From the NCBI RefSeq assembly GCF_000687755.1, contig NZ_JHXN01000001.1, forward strand, positions 248,001-312,000: a stretch of DNA of 64,000 bases, given 5' to 3'. The position numbers were made by a program, and so were the translations under genes. The DNA comes from Taylorella asinigenitalis ATCC 700933 (lineage in GTDB: Bacteria > Pseudomonadota > Gammaproteobacteria > Burkholderiales > Burkholderiaceae_B). How positions within the stretch are numbered: the stretch's first letter is position 1; every line of letters begins with the position of its first letter. Positions 1 to 9,486 of this stretch are shown piece after piece. The notes under the pieces are model-generated. The model did no database searches. It saw only the letters and a program-made list of their open reading frames with translations, and was not told where the DNA came from.

Positions 1-125
1 CTGTCGGCGAAATAGATAATATCTTGTTTAGGAAACTTCTCTCTAATAGCCCTAGCCCATGCATAACTTCCAATACCCGCATCAAAAACTGCGATAGGCT
101 TAACTAATTTTTTGAGATTTTCCAT
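1..125 (-). CDS. Asp/Glu racemase superfamily protein, N-terminal fragment (MurI-like)
   Basis: Partial gene running off the left edge; only the first 41 residues are visible. It starts at an ATG at 125 and reads AVFDAGIGSYAWARAI, then QDIIYFAD. This resembles the N-terminus of glutamate racemases, where a VFDSGVGG loop is followed by an IIYFGD strand. Seen here, the usual DSGVGG is DAGIGS, so the conserved serine and the second glycine of that loop are replaced. It may therefore be a divergent racemase-family protein rather than canonical MurI; the catalytic cysteines lie outside the window. It begins 8 bases after the merR-type gene ends and is probably co-transcribed with it. Family assignment is moderate, function uncertain. 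Confidence 0.5.
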   Translation of the reverse strand, partial: MENLKKLVKPIAVFDAGIGSYAWARAIREKFPKQDIIYFAD

Positions 126-133
126 ACAGCACC

Positions 134-526
134 TTATTTCAGGAGTTTATCAATATCTTTGATTATTTGTTTTAAGGAAGATTTAAGATTCGCTATTTCC
201 TTTGCACTGAAGCGAACTGCAGCATCGGAACCAGGAATCAATGAATTATCTCTACCTTCAGCTAGGCGATTACGTGCCCCGCTAATCGTAAACCCCTGGT
301 CATATAGCAGCTCACGGATTCTACGAATTAGTAAAACCTCGTGGTGCTGATAATATCTTCGATTTCCCCTTCGTTTAACGGGATTTAACTGTGTAAATTC
401 CTTTTCCCAATAGCGAATAACGTGGGGCTTAACATTGCATAATTCAGAGACTTCACCTATACCAAAATATCGCTTAGCTGGTATAGCTGGCAATGAGCTT
501 GTAGGTAAAATTTCTGTCTGTATCAT
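134..526 (-). CDS. MerR-family transcriptional regulator
   Basis: A 130-residue protein with an N-terminal winged helix-turn-helix at about residues 20-88. The stretch FGIGEVSELCNVKPHVIRYW and the following RRYYQHHEVLLIRRI are typical of the MerR fold. The C-terminus (about 90-130) is a short coiled-coil-like segment with no cysteine-rich metal site. It lies downstream of pheST-ihfA, a position where a MerR-type gene is conserved in many betaproteobacteria. The ATG at 526 is the natural start. The ligand and targets cannot be told from sequence. Confidence 0.85.
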   Translation of the reverse strand: MIQTEILPTSSLPAIPAKRYFGIGEVSELCNVKPHVIRYWEKEFTQLNPVKRRGNRRYYQHHEVLLIRRIRELLYDQGFTISGARNRLAEGRDNSLIPGSDAAVRFSAKEIANLKSSLKQIIKDIDKLLK

Positions 527-590
527 CGTGAGTTCCGCTAACAGGTGTCAATGTCAAATTTAAGACAAATAAAAGCAATTTTACACTAAT

Positions 591-926
591 TTAGTTATGT
601 GCTTCACTGACCACAGATTTAAGCTTTTGGCTAGCATGAAATGTTACAACCCTTCTCGCATCAATAGGGATAACCTCTCCTGTTTTTGGGTTTCTTCCTG
701 GTCGTGCAGCTTTATCTCTAACCTGAAAATTCCCAAATCCAGAGAGTTTTACAGGCTCTCCGTTTGCAAGTGCATCTCGAATTTGGTTGAAAAACTGGTC
801 AACCACCTCTTTTGCTTCTCTTTTATTTAATCCAACAGATTCAAATAGCATCTCAGCTAACTCTGCTTTAGTTAGAGTTTTGCTTTTAAGGTCAGCATCT
901 TGTAAATCTAAGTTATTATTATTCAT
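591..926 (-). CDS. ihfA: Integration host factor subunit alpha
   Basis: A 111-residue HU/IHF-family DNA-bending protein. The family signature [12 protein letters not shown] lies at about residue 77, and the body [29 protein letters not shown] matches the IHF alpha dimerisation helices. IHF alpha pairs with IHF beta and bends DNA at specific sites in transcription, replication and recombination. It follows pheT closely (pheT stop at 937, ihfA start at 926), the classic pheST-ihfA arrangement. The ATG at 926 is preceded by an AGAGGAC ribosome-binding site. About 12 residues precede the usual core start, so the N-terminus is slightly extended. Confidence 0.93.
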   Translation of the reverse strand: MNNNNLDLQDADLKSKTLTKAELAEMLFESVGLNKREAKEVVDQFFNQIRDALANGEPVKLSGFGNFQVRDKAARPGRNPKTGEVIPIDARRVVTFHASQKLKSVVSEAHN

Positions 927-936
927 TTTTGTCCTC

Positions 937-3363
937 TTACCGTAAACGAGCCTTAAATTTAGAACTTAGTTCATTTAAAATTTCGCTCATAATAGCCTCT
1001 ACAGTTTTATCGTCTAATGGTAATTGATCTTCCTGAAGAGTAAATTTGATGGCAATGCTCTTCTCTTTATCATTTTGTGCATCAGACCAAACATCAAAAA
1101 TGTTAAAACTTTTAACCAAACTTGTTTGAGAATTTGAAATCATCATATTCTCAATTGCATTTTTGATTTCTGAATATTCCAAATCTTTAGAAACCCAAAT
1201 TGCTAAATCCCTCTCGAGGAATTGCTTTTTAGATATGGCTTTATATTCAGGTAAAGATCTATTAATTAAAGCATCAAGATCAATTTCAAACACAATTGGT
1301 GATTGATTTAGTGAAAAATCCTGAGCAATTTTGGGATGTAATTCACCAATAAAACCTATATCTTTACTATTTAACTGAATCAAAGCACTTCTGCCAGGAT
1401 GCAACAATGGATTTTGTGTATTCTCATTAAATACTTTGAATGACAATTCGTTAGTATTGGAAAATAAGTTTTCTACAACCTTTTTTACGTCATAAAAATC
1501 AGTAAGACGTGATTTTTCACCCCACTGTTGAGGGTGAGCCGTACCCCATGCAGCGGCAGCTAATTTTGAAGTTTGAGAAACTCCATGCACCTCAAGTTCT
1601 GAATTTTGTACAGAATTGTCGTATTCAAATGCCCTTGCAATCTCAAAAATTTGAATATGAGCTTGTTTTCTCTTTGAATTTTGGAAAATATTATTAACCA
1701 AACTTAATACAAGACTGCTCCGCATTACAGAAAGATTAGAGGCAATAGGATTAAGTAATTTAATTGAATTGGAATTTCCTATGTAGTCTTCCCATTTGGA
1801 GTCAACAAAACTGTAGTTTATAACCTCCTGATACCCCTCACCTACCATAATGTCACGAATATCATGAGCAGTGAGTTTAAGTTCACTGAGATTATCCATA
1901 ATGTTCTCAGTAATAGGAGGAATGGCTGGGATATTATCGAATCCGTAAATTCGTGCAACTTCCTCAATCAAATCTTCTTCAATCTCAATGTCAAATCTGT
2001 AAGACGGGGATATCACTTCAAAAATAGTATCTTCGGTGCTCTTTGATATTTCATATTCAAAGCCAAGACCATTAAATATCTGTTCCACTTCTGTTGCACT
2101 TACAGGAATACCTATAATCTTCTGACACCTACTAAGACGCATTGAAACTTTATTCTGACTAGGTAAATTTATGATTTGATCACAAACCTCACTAGCCTCG
2201 CCGCCGCAAATATCCAAGATAAGTTTGGTTATATAGTCGATATGTTCTACATTAGTTTTGAAATCGACCCCTCTTTCAAACCTATGACTAGCTTCAGATG
2301 AAAGTTTTAGTTTTCGTGCACGGCCAGCAATTGCACTTGGATACCAAAATGCAGCCTCGATAAAAATATTTTTTGTTTCTTTAGTAACAGAGGTTTCGAA
2401 GCCACCCATAATCCCAGCCAAGCACTCTGGGCCAGCATCTGATGAAATTACACCATACTCAGAACTTAGTTCAATAAGCTCCTCATTAAGAAGTTTTAAT
2501 TGCTCTCCCGATTTACCCCAATCAATAGTTAAATCGCCCTTGACTTTATCTAAATCGAAAACATGGGTTGGTCTACCATATTCTAACATCACGTAATTTG
2601 AGATATCTACAAGTACAGAAACACTCCTCTGACCAGATTTTTCTAGTCGGTCAACTATCCACTGTGGTGTAGATACAGAAGCATCCACACCTCTAATAAC
2701 TCTAGAGGTAAATCTTCCGCACAAATCTGGAGCCAACACATTTACTTTTGGAGATACAATATTTTCTTCTGTGGCAATGCTTCCTACTATCGGCCCTTCT
2801 TTTAGCGGCAATTTAAATAATGCTGCTACTTCACGTGCTACTCCATAAACCGACAAACAATCCGCACGATTAGGTGTAAGCTTAATCTCATAAGTTGCAT
2901 CATCGGAACAAAATAAATCTGATAAATTTGAGCCTACCTCTAACTTGTCATCAAGGATAAGTAAGCCGCTTGTATCAGAACTAATTCCTAATTCCGAAGC
3001 CGAACAAAGCATACCAAAAGAATCGACTCCTCTTAGTTTTCCTACAGAGATTGTTAAGCCATTCGGCAATCTAGCACCAACAGTAGCAAGAGGCACTTTA
3101 ATCCCTTCAGTTGCATTAGGAGCACCACACACAATTTGAAGATTTTCTTCTAATCCAGCATCAACCGTACAAATTTTTAATTTATCAGCTTGTGGGTGTT
3201 TGCTTATACTTACTATTTTTCCAACCACAACTCCAGTAAACTCTGGAGAAACTTTTTTGATTTCTTCAACTTCCAGCCCTGCCATAGTCAAAGCTTCAGC
3301 AAGAACATTAGGTTCTACAGGAGGATTGACGAATTCGCGTAACCATGAGTCTAAAACTAGCAT
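937..3363 (-). CDS. pheT: Phenylalanyl-tRNA synthetase beta subunit
   Basis: About 808 residues, normal for bacterial PheT. An N-terminal tRNA-binding OB domain (about residues 40-150, with [17 protein letters not shown]) is followed by the B3/B4 editing region, B5, the catalytic-like core, and a C-terminal anticodon-binding FDX-ACB domain (about 715-808, [20 protein letters not shown]). It forms the alpha2-beta2 enzyme with PheS and edits mischarged Tyr. A longer reading begins at a TTG at 3369, but the ATG at 3363 has AGAGGG 6 bases upstream and gives the usual start, so I use that. pheS ends 11 bases upstream. Confidence 0.95.
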   Translation of the reverse strand: MLVLDSWLREFVNPPVEPNVLAEALTMAGLEVEEIKKVSPEFTGVVVGKIVSISKHPQADKLKICTVDAGLEENLQIVCGAPNATEGIKVPLATVGARLPNGLTISVGKLRGVDSFGMLCSASELGISSDTSGLLILDDKLEVGSNLSDLFCSDDATYEIKLTPNRADCLSVYGVAREVAALFKLPLKEGPIVGSIATEENIVSPKVNVLAPDLCGRFTSRVIRGVDASVSTPQWIVDRLEKSGQRSVSVLVDISNYVMLEYGRPTHVFDLDKVKGDLTIDWGKSGEQLKLLNEELIELSSEYGVISSDAGPECLAGIMGGFETSVTKETKNIFIEAAFWYPSAIAGRARKLKLSSEASHRFERGVDFKTNVEHIDYITKLILDICGGEASEVCDQIINLPSQNKVSMRLSRCQKIIGIPVSATEVEQIFNGLGFEYEISKSTEDTIFEVISPSYRFDIEIEEDLIEEVARIYGFDNIPAIPPITENIMDNLSELKLTAHDIRDIMVGEGYQEVINYSFVDSKWEDYIGNSNSIKLLNPIASNLSVMRSSLVLSLVNNIFQNSKRKQAHIQIFEIARAFEYDNSVQNSELEVHGVSQTSKLAAAAWGTAHPQQWGEKSRLTDFYDVKKVVENLFSNTNELSFKVFNENTQNPLLHPGRSALIQLNSKDIGFIGELHPKIAQDFSLNQSPIVFEIDLDALINRSLPEYKAISKKQFLERDLAIWVSKDLEYSEIKNAIENMMISNSQTSLVKSFNIFDVWSDAQNDKEKSIAIKFTLQEDQLPLDDKTVEAIMSEILNELSSKFKARLR

Positions 3364-3374
3364 ATTCAACCCTC

Positions 3375-4397
3375 TTAAACTTGAAATTGTTTAAGGAATC
3401 TAAGATCCCCTTCGTAAAAGAGCCTCAAATCATCGACTCCATACCTAAGCATAGTTAATCTTTCAAGACCAGATCCGAATGCAAATCCAATATATTTTTC
3501 AGGGTCAAGTCCGAAATTTCTAACTACTGTAGGATGTACTTGACCTGAACCACTAATTTCTAACCATTTACCTTTGTTAGGTCCTGAAGTAAACATCATA
3601 TCGACCTCAGCCGACGGTTCAGTAAATGGGAAAAATGAAGGACGAAATCTTACAGTTAAATCATGAGTTTCAAAAAACTCTTGAAGAAAATTAGTATACA
3701 CACCTTTTAAATGAGCAAAAGATATGTTCTCCGCTATCCATAAACCTTCAACTTGATGAAACATAGGAGAATGCGTAGCATCTGAATCAACTCTATAAGT
3801 CCTTCCTGGAGCAATCACTTTAATTGGTGGTTTATGCGAGCGAGCATATCTTACTTGCATAGGACTTGTGTGAGTTCTTAGTAAATATGGAAGTCCATTA
3901 GAGTCTTTTTTGTCGATATAAAAGGTATCCTGCATAGATCTAGCAGGATGATTTTCTGGGTTATTTAGAGAAGTAAAGTTTGTCCAATCATCCTCGATTT
4001 CAGGACCATCTGCCACATCAAAACCAATAGACTTAAATATGGCTTCAACCCTTCTCCATGTTTTTATAACAGGATGGAGACCACCCCTTTGACCACCTCT
4101 TCCAGGAAGAGTTACATCAATTTTTTCTGCAGATAACTTCTCTAGTAATGCTTGATTAGCAAATTCCTCTCTTCTAAGATTTAGAAGCCTCTCAACTTCG
4201 TTTTTTGCTTTAGAAAATCTTGCCCCTTCAGTCTTTTTTTGTTCAGGTGGTAATGCTCCCAACCCCTTCATAAGTTGAGTTATAGTGCCGTTCTTTCCGA
4301 TATATTTCGCTTTTTCATCTTCAAGAGCAGCTGGAGTTTTAGCTTCTCTAAAGTCTTGAGAAGCTTTTTGAATAAGTTCTTCTAAATTTATAGACAT
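3375..4397 (-). CDS. pheS: Phenylalanyl-tRNA synthetase alpha subunit
   Basis: 340 residues from the ATG at 4397; an in-frame TTG at 4424 would add nine residues but looks unlikely. A coiled-coil N-terminus (about 1-90) precedes the class II catalytic domain. Motif 1 contains [16 protein letters not shown], the motif 2 region carries [10 protein letters not shown] and the phenylalanine-site residues FHQVEGL, and motif 3 is [14 protein letters not shown]. Together with PheT it charges tRNA-Phe. It lies between rplT and pheT in the standard translation cluster, and a possible attenuator hairpin sits directly upstream. Confidence 0.95.
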   Translation of the reverse strand: MSINLEELIQKASQDFREAKTPAALEDEKAKYIGKNGTITQLMKGLGALPPEQKKTEGARFSKAKNEVERLLNLRREEFANQALLEKLSAEKIDVTLPGRGGQRGGLHPVIKTWRRVEAIFKSIGFDVADGPEIEDDWTNFTSLNNPENHPARSMQDTFYIDKKDSNGLPYLLRTHTSPMQVRYARSHKPPIKVIAPGRTYRVDSDATHSPMFHQVEGLWIAENISFAHLKGVYTNFLQEFFETHDLTVRFRPSFFPFTEPSAEVDMMFTSGPNKGKWLEISGSGQVHPTVVRNFGLDPEKYIGFAFGSGLERLTMLRYGVDDLRLFYEGDLRFLKQFQV

Positions 4398-4424
4398 GAG
4401 ATTTTTCGAGAAGTTTAAATACAA

Positions 4425-4449
4425 ACGGAGCCCGATATGCGAGCCCCGT
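4425..4449 (-). promoter_or_regulatory. Stem-loop ahead of pheS, possible attenuator or weak terminator
   Basis: On the minus strand ACGGGGC and GCTCCGT pair as a 7-bp stem (one G-U pair) around an 11-base loop, followed by a modest T-rich stretch (TTTGTATTT). It lies in the 85-base gap between the rplT stop and the pheS start. It could partly terminate transcription from the ribosomal genes or act as an attenuator for pheST. I see no obvious Phe-rich leader peptide, so phenylalanine-dependent attenuation is only a possibility. Confidence 0.35.
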
Positions 4450-4482
4450 ATGAATTAAAGCAATTAGTAACTAAGACTAAGT

Positions 4483-4842
4483 CTAAGAGCCTAGTGCAAC
4501 TTTAGCTTGATTTACGATGACTGCAAACCCTGGTTTGTCGTTAACTGCCATGTCCGCAAGAACTTTCCTATCTAGAGAAATAGCAGCTTTTTTCAAACCA
4601 GCAATAAAGGCACTATAAGTCATACCTTGCTCACGAACCGCCGCATTAATTCTAGCAATCCAAAGAGAGCGGAAGGTACGTTTTTTATTACGACGGTCAC
4701 GGTATGCATATTGGCCAGCACGCATTACAGCTTGCTTAGCTACACGGAATACATTTCCGCGACGACCACGATAACCTTTAGCTAATTTAATTATTTTTTT
4801 GTGACGAGCACGTGCGGTTACACCGCGTTTAACGCGTGGCAT
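4483..4842 (-). CDS. rplT: 50S ribosomal protein L20
   Basis: 119 residues, full length. The basic N-terminus ([18 protein letters not shown], then [17 protein letters not shown]) is the long extension that threads into 23S rRNA during early 50S assembly. The C-terminal globular part includes [22 protein letters not shown]20 is also known to repress its own operon by binding a leader RNA in some bacteria. It lies 12 bases downstream of rpmI. infC, which normally precedes rpmI, is absent here. Confidence 0.96.
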   Translation of the reverse strand: MPRVKRGVTARARHKKIIKLAKGYRGRRGNVFRVAKQAVMRAGQYAYRDRRNKKRTFRSLWIARINAAVREQGMTYSAFIAGLKKAAISLDRKVLADMAVNDKPGFAVIVNQAKVALGS

Positions 4843-4854
4843 ATATTTCTCCTA

Positions 4855-5052
4855 TTAAGCAAATGGCATCATCGCGCGAACTGATGCAACATCAGACTCA
4901 TGAACTTGAGTAGAACCGCGAAGTTGACGTTTATTTTTGGTTGTTTTTTTAGTTAGAATGTGGCGCTTGAAAGCTTGACCACGCTTAATAGAGCCGCTAC
5001 CGCGGACTTTAAAGCGCTTAGATGCACTTTTTTTGGTTTTCATTTTTGGCAT
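4855..5052 (-). CDS. rpmI: 50S ribosomal protein L35
   Basis: 65 residues, full length and highly basic: [20 protein letters not shown] at the start and [20 protein letters not shown] in the middle, both L35 signatures. Normally co-transcribed as infC-rpmI-rplT. Here the gene upstream is ppiD, with a 141-base AT-rich gap, so rpmI is probably the first gene of its own transcript. The ATG at 5052 is the only sensible start. Confidence 0.95.
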   Translation of the reverse strand: MPKMKTKKSASKRFKVRGSGSIKRGQAFKRHILTKKTTKNKRQLRGSTQVHESDVASVRAMMPFA

Positions 5053-5078
5053 ATTTTTACCTTTATAGATACGGGTGC

Positions 5079-5092
5079 CACTAAAATTAGTG
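5079..5092. repeat. Perfect 14-bp palindrome in the rpmI leader
   Basis: CACTAAAATTAGTG lies 27 to 40 bases upstream of the rpmI start, in the AT-rich gap that replaces infC. In RNA it would form a small hairpin. It might be part of an L20-responsive leader or an operator, or be coincidental; nothing else supports a role. Confidence 0.3.
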
Positions 5093-5193
5093 TCTTCTAT
5101 AAAACCCTTAATCTGTATTATTTTTTATTGAAAGTTTTATTTTTAAAAAACGTATATTTTATAAATAAGTTATTAAAAAGTCTACACTTTTTT

Positions 5194-7128
5194 TTAATTT
5201 TCTTTATTTTCTATAGTCTTTTGAACAACATCTGTATATTGGACTTTATGAAAATCGCGTAGACTAAATTTATAAGAATCGCCGATTTGTGCAGATGTCC
5301 CGTTTTTTACAATCAAAGGAAATTGTTGCTCAAAGACTCTAACCATGCGTTCATCAGGAACTGAATCTTTTACTACTCTTGCAACAACATAACCATCATT
5401 TGTCTTGCTTCCAACATATGCAGGAAGCTTATCGCTAGGGATAGCCATAACATCAGCCATTAGAGCATCAGGAAGATTACCCGCAAATAAGCTAACATCT
5501 ACCCCTTCTCTCAATAGAGATGATCCATCTTCTGATTTAGGTTCAACAGAAGCAGAAGCACTATGGGTATGAATAAAGTCTTCTCCTGCCTTTTGAGCTA
5601 ATTCAGAAGCTTTTTCTAATTGAAACTCACGTGCAGCTTTAGTTTTAACTGATTTAAATGAAGGCACTGCTGACTCTTTTTTATCTGTTAATTTAAAAAC
5701 TAAAAATTCAGAAGGCGAAATTTCAACTACACCAGAATTTTGTCCCTGTTTGTAAACTTCATTGTTAAAAGCAATATCTATAACACGAGGTGTATTAAAT
5801 ATAGCTTTAATATCCTCGTTAAGAATAACTTTGTCTGGAATATCACTTATTATTCCAGATTTGGTAATACCGTGAACTTGACCAACAGGAAGCATTAAAT
5901 CATCAGCTATAGTTTTTAAATCATCCCTTCTCTCATGAGTTAAGTTAGTCAAATTAGTAGCTAATTCTGCAAATTTTTCAGAAGCAATTTGTAATTTCAC
6001 TTCATTAACTAATGTAGGCTTTAACTCTTCAAAAGATTTAGATTGAGATTTTTCAATATTAACTACATCAAATATATGGAAGTTTTCACCTAACTTAACT
6101 GGACCTGTCAATCCAGGATTTTCAAGTGCAAATACAGTATTTTCCAGACCTGGTATATCTTGTTTTTTAAGATAACCAAGTTCACCTTTATTATTTTTGG
6201 TACCTAAGTCTTTAGATTCGCTCAAAACTAGTTCTTCAAACTTTGAAGGGTCAGCTTTAAGTTGCTCAAGTAAATTATTGGCTTTTTCTTCAGTTTCAAC
6301 TTGGATATGACGAACAAATCTTCTTTCCTCAGTTGAGAATCTATTTTTATTGTTTTCGAAATAACTCCTAAGTGCATCCTCATTAGGCTCAGGAACTTGT
6401 TCGACAGCTGTTTTTTCATTCAGAATAATGTACTCAGCATTTAAATATTCAGGAATACGAAATTTTGATTCGGCATTTTTATGAAACCACTCTTCAAGCT
6501 CTTTCATATCAATATTCACTGATTTCACAAAATCTTCGTTTGCAAATACTTTTGTTTGAACTTGACGAGTTTTAGTGACATATTTTTTAAGCTCTTCTAT
6601 GGTGGATTCTGGCACAATAGTGCTGTTGATAACTGGGTCTACCACAACATTCACTCCTAAAGTAGCTCTTAGAAAGTTCTCATATTCTTGGGAATTAGTA
6701 GAGACACTAGTTAAGAAAGCATTGTAGTTTTCCATAGAAAACTTACCGTCAGTCATAAATCTAGGGTCCTGAGCAATAGAGTATCTAACCATAGAGTCCG
6801 AACCATAAAATTTATTATCCCTTGCAGTATTCGTAATAACTAAATTATCCACAAGGTTTTCTAACCATAATTTACGATATTCAGGAGTATCAACTTCAGA
6901 TACTTTAAAATTTGAACCTAATTGATTGCGTAAGGAATTCAAACGTTCTGTCCATGACTGATTGAATTGACTTTCAGTAATTTTGTCGTCGTTTACTTGC
7001 ACTAAGGGTTTTTCATTTACATTCATACCCGAGTAATCAGACAACCCAAAAAACACGAATGAAGGCACTATAAGCAGAATAATGAAAAATAATACCCACT
7101 TCGAATGTTTGCGTAAAAACTCCAACAT
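5194..7128 (-). CDS. ppiD: Periplasmic folding chaperone / peptidyl-prolyl isomerase PpiD
   Basis: 644 residues, the usual PpiD length. A single N-terminal membrane anchor (about residues 11-30, WVLFFIILLIVPSFVFFGL) is followed by a SurA-like chaperone region, then a parvulin-type PpiC domain at about 265-360 (RRFVRHIQVETEEKANNLL through GELGYLKKQDIPGLE), and a C-terminal region. It is expected to be an inner-membrane protein helping newly secreted outer-membrane proteins fold. ATG at 7128. It is convergent with nothing; rlmJ diverges from it upstream, sharing an 83-base promoter region. Confidence 0.88.
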   Translation of the reverse strand: MLEFLRKHSKWVLFFIILLIVPSFVFFGLSDYSGMNVNEKPLVQVNDDKITESQFNQSWTERLNSLRNQLGSNFKVSEVDTPEYRKLWLENLVDNLVITNTARDNKFYGSDSMVRYSIAQDPRFMTDGKFSMENYNAFLTSVSTNSQEYENFLRATLGVNVVVDPVINSTIVPESTIEELKKYVTKTRQVQTKVFANEDFVKSVNIDMKELEEWFHKNAESKFRIPEYLNAEYIILNEKTAVEQVPEPNEDALRSYFENNKNRFSTEERRFVRHIQVETEEKANNLLEQLKADPSKFEELVLSESKDLGTKNNKGELGYLKKQDIPGLENTVFALENPGLTGPVKLGENFHIFDVVNIEKSQSKSFEELKPTLVNEVKLQIASEKFAELATNLTNLTHERRDDLKTIADDLMLPVGQVHGITKSGIISDIPDKVILNEDIKAIFNTPRVIDIAFNNEVYKQGQNSGVVEISPSEFLVFKLTDKKESAVPSFKSVKTKAAREFQLEKASELAQKAGEDFIHTHSASASVEPKSEDGSSLLREGVDVSLFAGNLPDALMADVMAIPSDKLPAYVGSKTNDGYVVARVVKDSVPDERMVRVFEQQFPLIVKNGTSAQIGDSYKFSLRDFHKVQYTDVVQKTIENKEN

Positions 7129-7138
7129 ACTACAACTC

Positions 7139-7184
7139 TAAACGTTTAAATTAAATAAGGGGGAAATTTTAACAGATTTATAAT
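7139..7184. promoter_or_regulatory. Divergent ppiD/rlmJ promoter region with a TAAACGTTTA palindrome and a -10 box
   Basis: The 83-base gap between ppiD and rlmJ holds the 10-bp palindrome TAAACGTTTA at 7139-7148 and, for rlmJ, a TATAAT at 7179-7184 without a good -35 at normal spacing. A longer version of the same palindrome lies upstream of lysC. The rlmJ ATG is preceded by GAGGGAT. Confidence 0.3.
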
Positions 7185-7211
7185 AGTCATTTTATACATG
7201 AGGGATCTTTA

Positions 7212-8087
7212 ATGTTTAGCTACAGACATGCATTTCATGCGGGAAACCATGCAGATGTGCTCAAACATTTTGTGCTTATCCATATTATTAATTACTTCAA
7301 CCGTAAGGAAGCTCCATACTGGGTTATAGATACGCATGCAGGTGCAGGCGTCTATGATTTAATGGGAGAGTGGGCGAATACTAAATCTGAATATGTTGGA
7401 GGAATACAGGCTTTGTTAACGAAGACATTGCCACAAGATTTATGTGAATACGTGCAATATATAAAGGATTTCAACGAAATTGGGCCTAATTCCGAGGAAG
7501 AGTCAATCGCAGCTTACCCAGGGTCTCCATGGATAGCCCTTGAATTTATGAGGGAGTGCGACAAATTAAAATTATTTGAATTGCACCCAACTGAAATAGA
7601 GGTGCTCAGAAAAAATATGTTCTTCGAGGACCAGCCCTATAGCAAGCAGATCCAAATCAATTTTTCCGACGGATTCAAGGGTTTGATTGGGCTACTTCCA
7701 CCATCAACTAAGCGTGCTATTGTCCTTATCGACCCCTCATATGAAGATAAAGCAGATTACAAATCGGTACTTATTTGTATTAAGGAATCTTTAAAAAGAT
7801 TTAGTACTGGATGTTATGTTGTTTGGTATCCCTTAGTTCAGAGACTTGAGGTGAGCAATATGATTAAGCACTTAAAAGCTCAGGATAGTATCAAGTGGCT
7901 GAGTGTTGAACTTACTATCTCTAAAGCTCCCAAATCTGGCTATGGATTGTTTGGGAGTGGTATGTTTATAATTAATCCGCCTTATACACTAATTGATTCA
8001 TTAAAAGAAAATATGCCCGCTTTAGTGGAACATCTAGGAATTAGGGGTGAATCTTCATATAAAGTTGAACACTCAGCTAATCTTTAA
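7212..8087 (+). CDS. rlmJ: 23S rRNA (adenine(2030)-N6)-methyltransferase RlmJ
   Basis: 291 residues. The N-terminus MFSYRHAFHAGNHADVLKH is diagnostic of the RlmJ family (formerly YhiR/ComJ), as is LIDPSYEDKADY at about residue 175, which contains the DPPY-type catalytic motif in the form DPSY. It methylates A2030 of 23S rRNA; in some bacteria homologues are linked to use of DNA as a nutrient. Its stop codon overlaps the greB stop codon on the opposite strand. It carries one copy of the CATTGCC word. Confidence 0.93.
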   Translation: MFSYRHAFHAGNHADVLKHFVLIHIINYFNRKEAPYWVIDTHAGAGVYDLMGEWANTKSEYVGGIQALLTKTLPQDLCEYVQYIKDFNEIGPNSEEESIAAYPGSPWIALEFMRECDKLKLFELHPTEIEVLRKNMFFEDQPYSKQIQINFSDGFKGLIGLLPPSTKRAIVLIDPSYEDKADYKSVLICIKESLKRFSTGCYVVWYPLVQRLEVSNMIKHLKAQDSIKWLSVELTISKAPKSGYGLFGSGMFIINPPYTLIDSLKENMPALVEHLGIRGESSYKVEHSANL

Positions 8088-8632
8088 TCGGGATATCTAA
8101 TTTCAAGAACCTCAATTTCTTGCTTTCCAGTCGGAGTCTTAAGAATAACAACTTGTCCCTCTTCAGCTTTAATCAATGCTTTAGCTACAGGTGAAATCCA
8201 ACTAATTTTGCCCTTAAGTGGGTCCGCCTCATCTATTCCCACGATAGTTACTGTCACTTCTTGATCTTCAGGATTTAGATAGGTTACAGTAGCCCCAAAA
8301 TATACTTGATCCTTGTTAGGCTGAGTTGATGGGTCTATAACTTCAGCAATCTCTAATCGCTTTGTGAGAAAACGAATACGACGATCAATTTCACGCAAAC
8401 GTTTTTTTCCGTAGATATAGTCCCCATTTTCTGAACGATCGCCATTTGAAGCCGCCCATGACACTACTTGGACTACTTCAGGCCGTTCAACAGTCACTAA
8501 ATCGGAAAGCTCCTTTCTAAGAGTTTGATAGCCAGTAAGAGTCATGTAATTTTTTAAGCCTTTAGGCATATCTGGCTCATGCTCAAGCTCTTCGTCCTTG
8601 TTTGAATCTTCTTTTACGAAAGCTCTACTCAT
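8084..8632 (-). CDS. greB: Transcription elongation factor GreB
   Basis: About 182 residues from the ATG at 8632 (MSRAFVKED, the usual GreB start); an upstream ATG at 8650 lies inside the previous gene and is less likely. The N-terminal coiled coil (about 40-100) contains NGDRSENGDYIYGKKRLREID, with the acidic tip residues that reach the RNA polymerase active site, and the C-terminal FKBP-like domain follows (about 105-182). GreB stimulates cleavage of backtracked transcripts. The gene starts 2 bases after the PHP gene's stop codon, so the two are probably co-transcribed. Confidence 0.9.
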   Translation of the reverse strand: MSRAFVKEDSNKDEELEHEPDMPKGLKNYMTLTGYQTLRKELSDLVTVERPEVVQVVSWAASNGDRSENGDYIYGKKRLREIDRRIRFLTKRLEIAEVIDPSTQPNKDQVYFGATVTYLNPEDQEVTVTIVGIDEADPLKGKISWISPVAKALIKAEEGQVVILKTPTGKQEIEVLEIRYPD

Positions 8633-8634
8633 AT

Positions 8635-9465
8635 TTAAAAATGCTCCCATACTGGGTCAAGCCCTTTTGGCAATGGTGGCACCTCTCCTAATATCATAGA
8701 ATTATTTTCAAGACCATGATAGTCAGACCCACATGAAGCAAGAAAACCATATTTCTTAGCTATAAATGCATATTCTTCATATTGAGAAGGAAAATGAGAG
8801 CCTGTAACCACCTCAATTGCTCGGCCACCTAAATCCTTAAATTCATTAAAAAGATTTACATACTCCTCAGTTGTGTATTTATATCTTCCAGGATGAGCAA
8901 TAACTGCAATTCCCCCTGATTCTGTAATCCAAGTAACAGCTTCTTCCAAAGTAGCCCAATTCCCAGCAACATATGCGGGCTTCCCGACAGTTAAATATCG
9001 GTCAAAAACCTCTTGCATCTGCGAACATACACCTGTATCAACTAAATGTCTCGCAAAATGAGTTCTAGATAGATTCTCTTCTTTATCCGCATATCTCATG
9101 GCACCCTCAAATGTTCCACTGATACCAATCGAATCAAACCGTGAGGCAATGTCTCTTGCCCTTATAGCACGACCTTTTCGTATGCCCTCTAAACCTTTAA
9201 GAATTAATTCATTATTATGGTCAAAATTCAAACCAACAATATGCAGAGTCCTACCACCCCATACCGTAGAAATTTCTACGCCAGTTATAAAATTTATCCC
9301 GTATTCCTTAGCCTTTGACATCGCAGCCTCTTGCCCAGATAGCACATCGTGATCTGTAAGACTCCAAATATCTACATTATTAGTTTTCGCTATAGTTGCC
9401 ATCTCTTCGGGGCTTAGAGCACCATCTGAAGCTGTTGAGTGGCAATGCAAGTCGACATTTAGCAT
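8635..9465 (-). CDS. rnm: PHP-domain 5'-3' exoribonuclease of the RNase AM (YciV/TrpH) family
   Basis: 276 residues. Metal-binding PHP motifs are visible: DLHCHSTASDG at the N-terminus, LTDHD near residue 38, VIAHPGRYKY in the middle and CGSDYHG near the C-terminus. RNase AM trims the 5' ends of rRNAs and degrades short RNAs. An in-frame GTG lies two codons upstream, but the ATG at 9465 has GGAG five bases away, so I start there. It is downstream of comEC and upstream of greB, and carries three copies of the GGCAATG word. Confidence 0.82.
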   Translation of the reverse strand: MLNVDLHCHSTASDGALSPEEMATIAKTNNVDIWSLTDHDVLSGQEAAMSKAKEYGINFITGVEISTVWGGRTLHIVGLNFDHNNELILKGLEGIRKGRAIRARDIASRFDSIGISGTFEGAMRYADKEENLSRTHFARHLVDTGVCSQMQEVFDRYLTVGKPAYVAGNWATLEEAVTWITESGGIAVIAHPGRYKYTTEEYVNLFNEFKDLGGRAIEVVTGSHFPSQYEEYAFIAKKYGFLASCGSDYHGLENNSMILGEVPPLPKGLDPVWEHF

Positions 9466-9486
9466 AATCACTCCATTTAATAATTA

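Noticed and set aside
4960-5262. Plus-strand open frame of 100 codons over rpmI and the 5.1 kb gap
   Set aside because: It lies opposite rpmI, has a Phe/Leu/Lys-only composition from AT-rich DNA, no ribosome-binding site and no recognisable motif.
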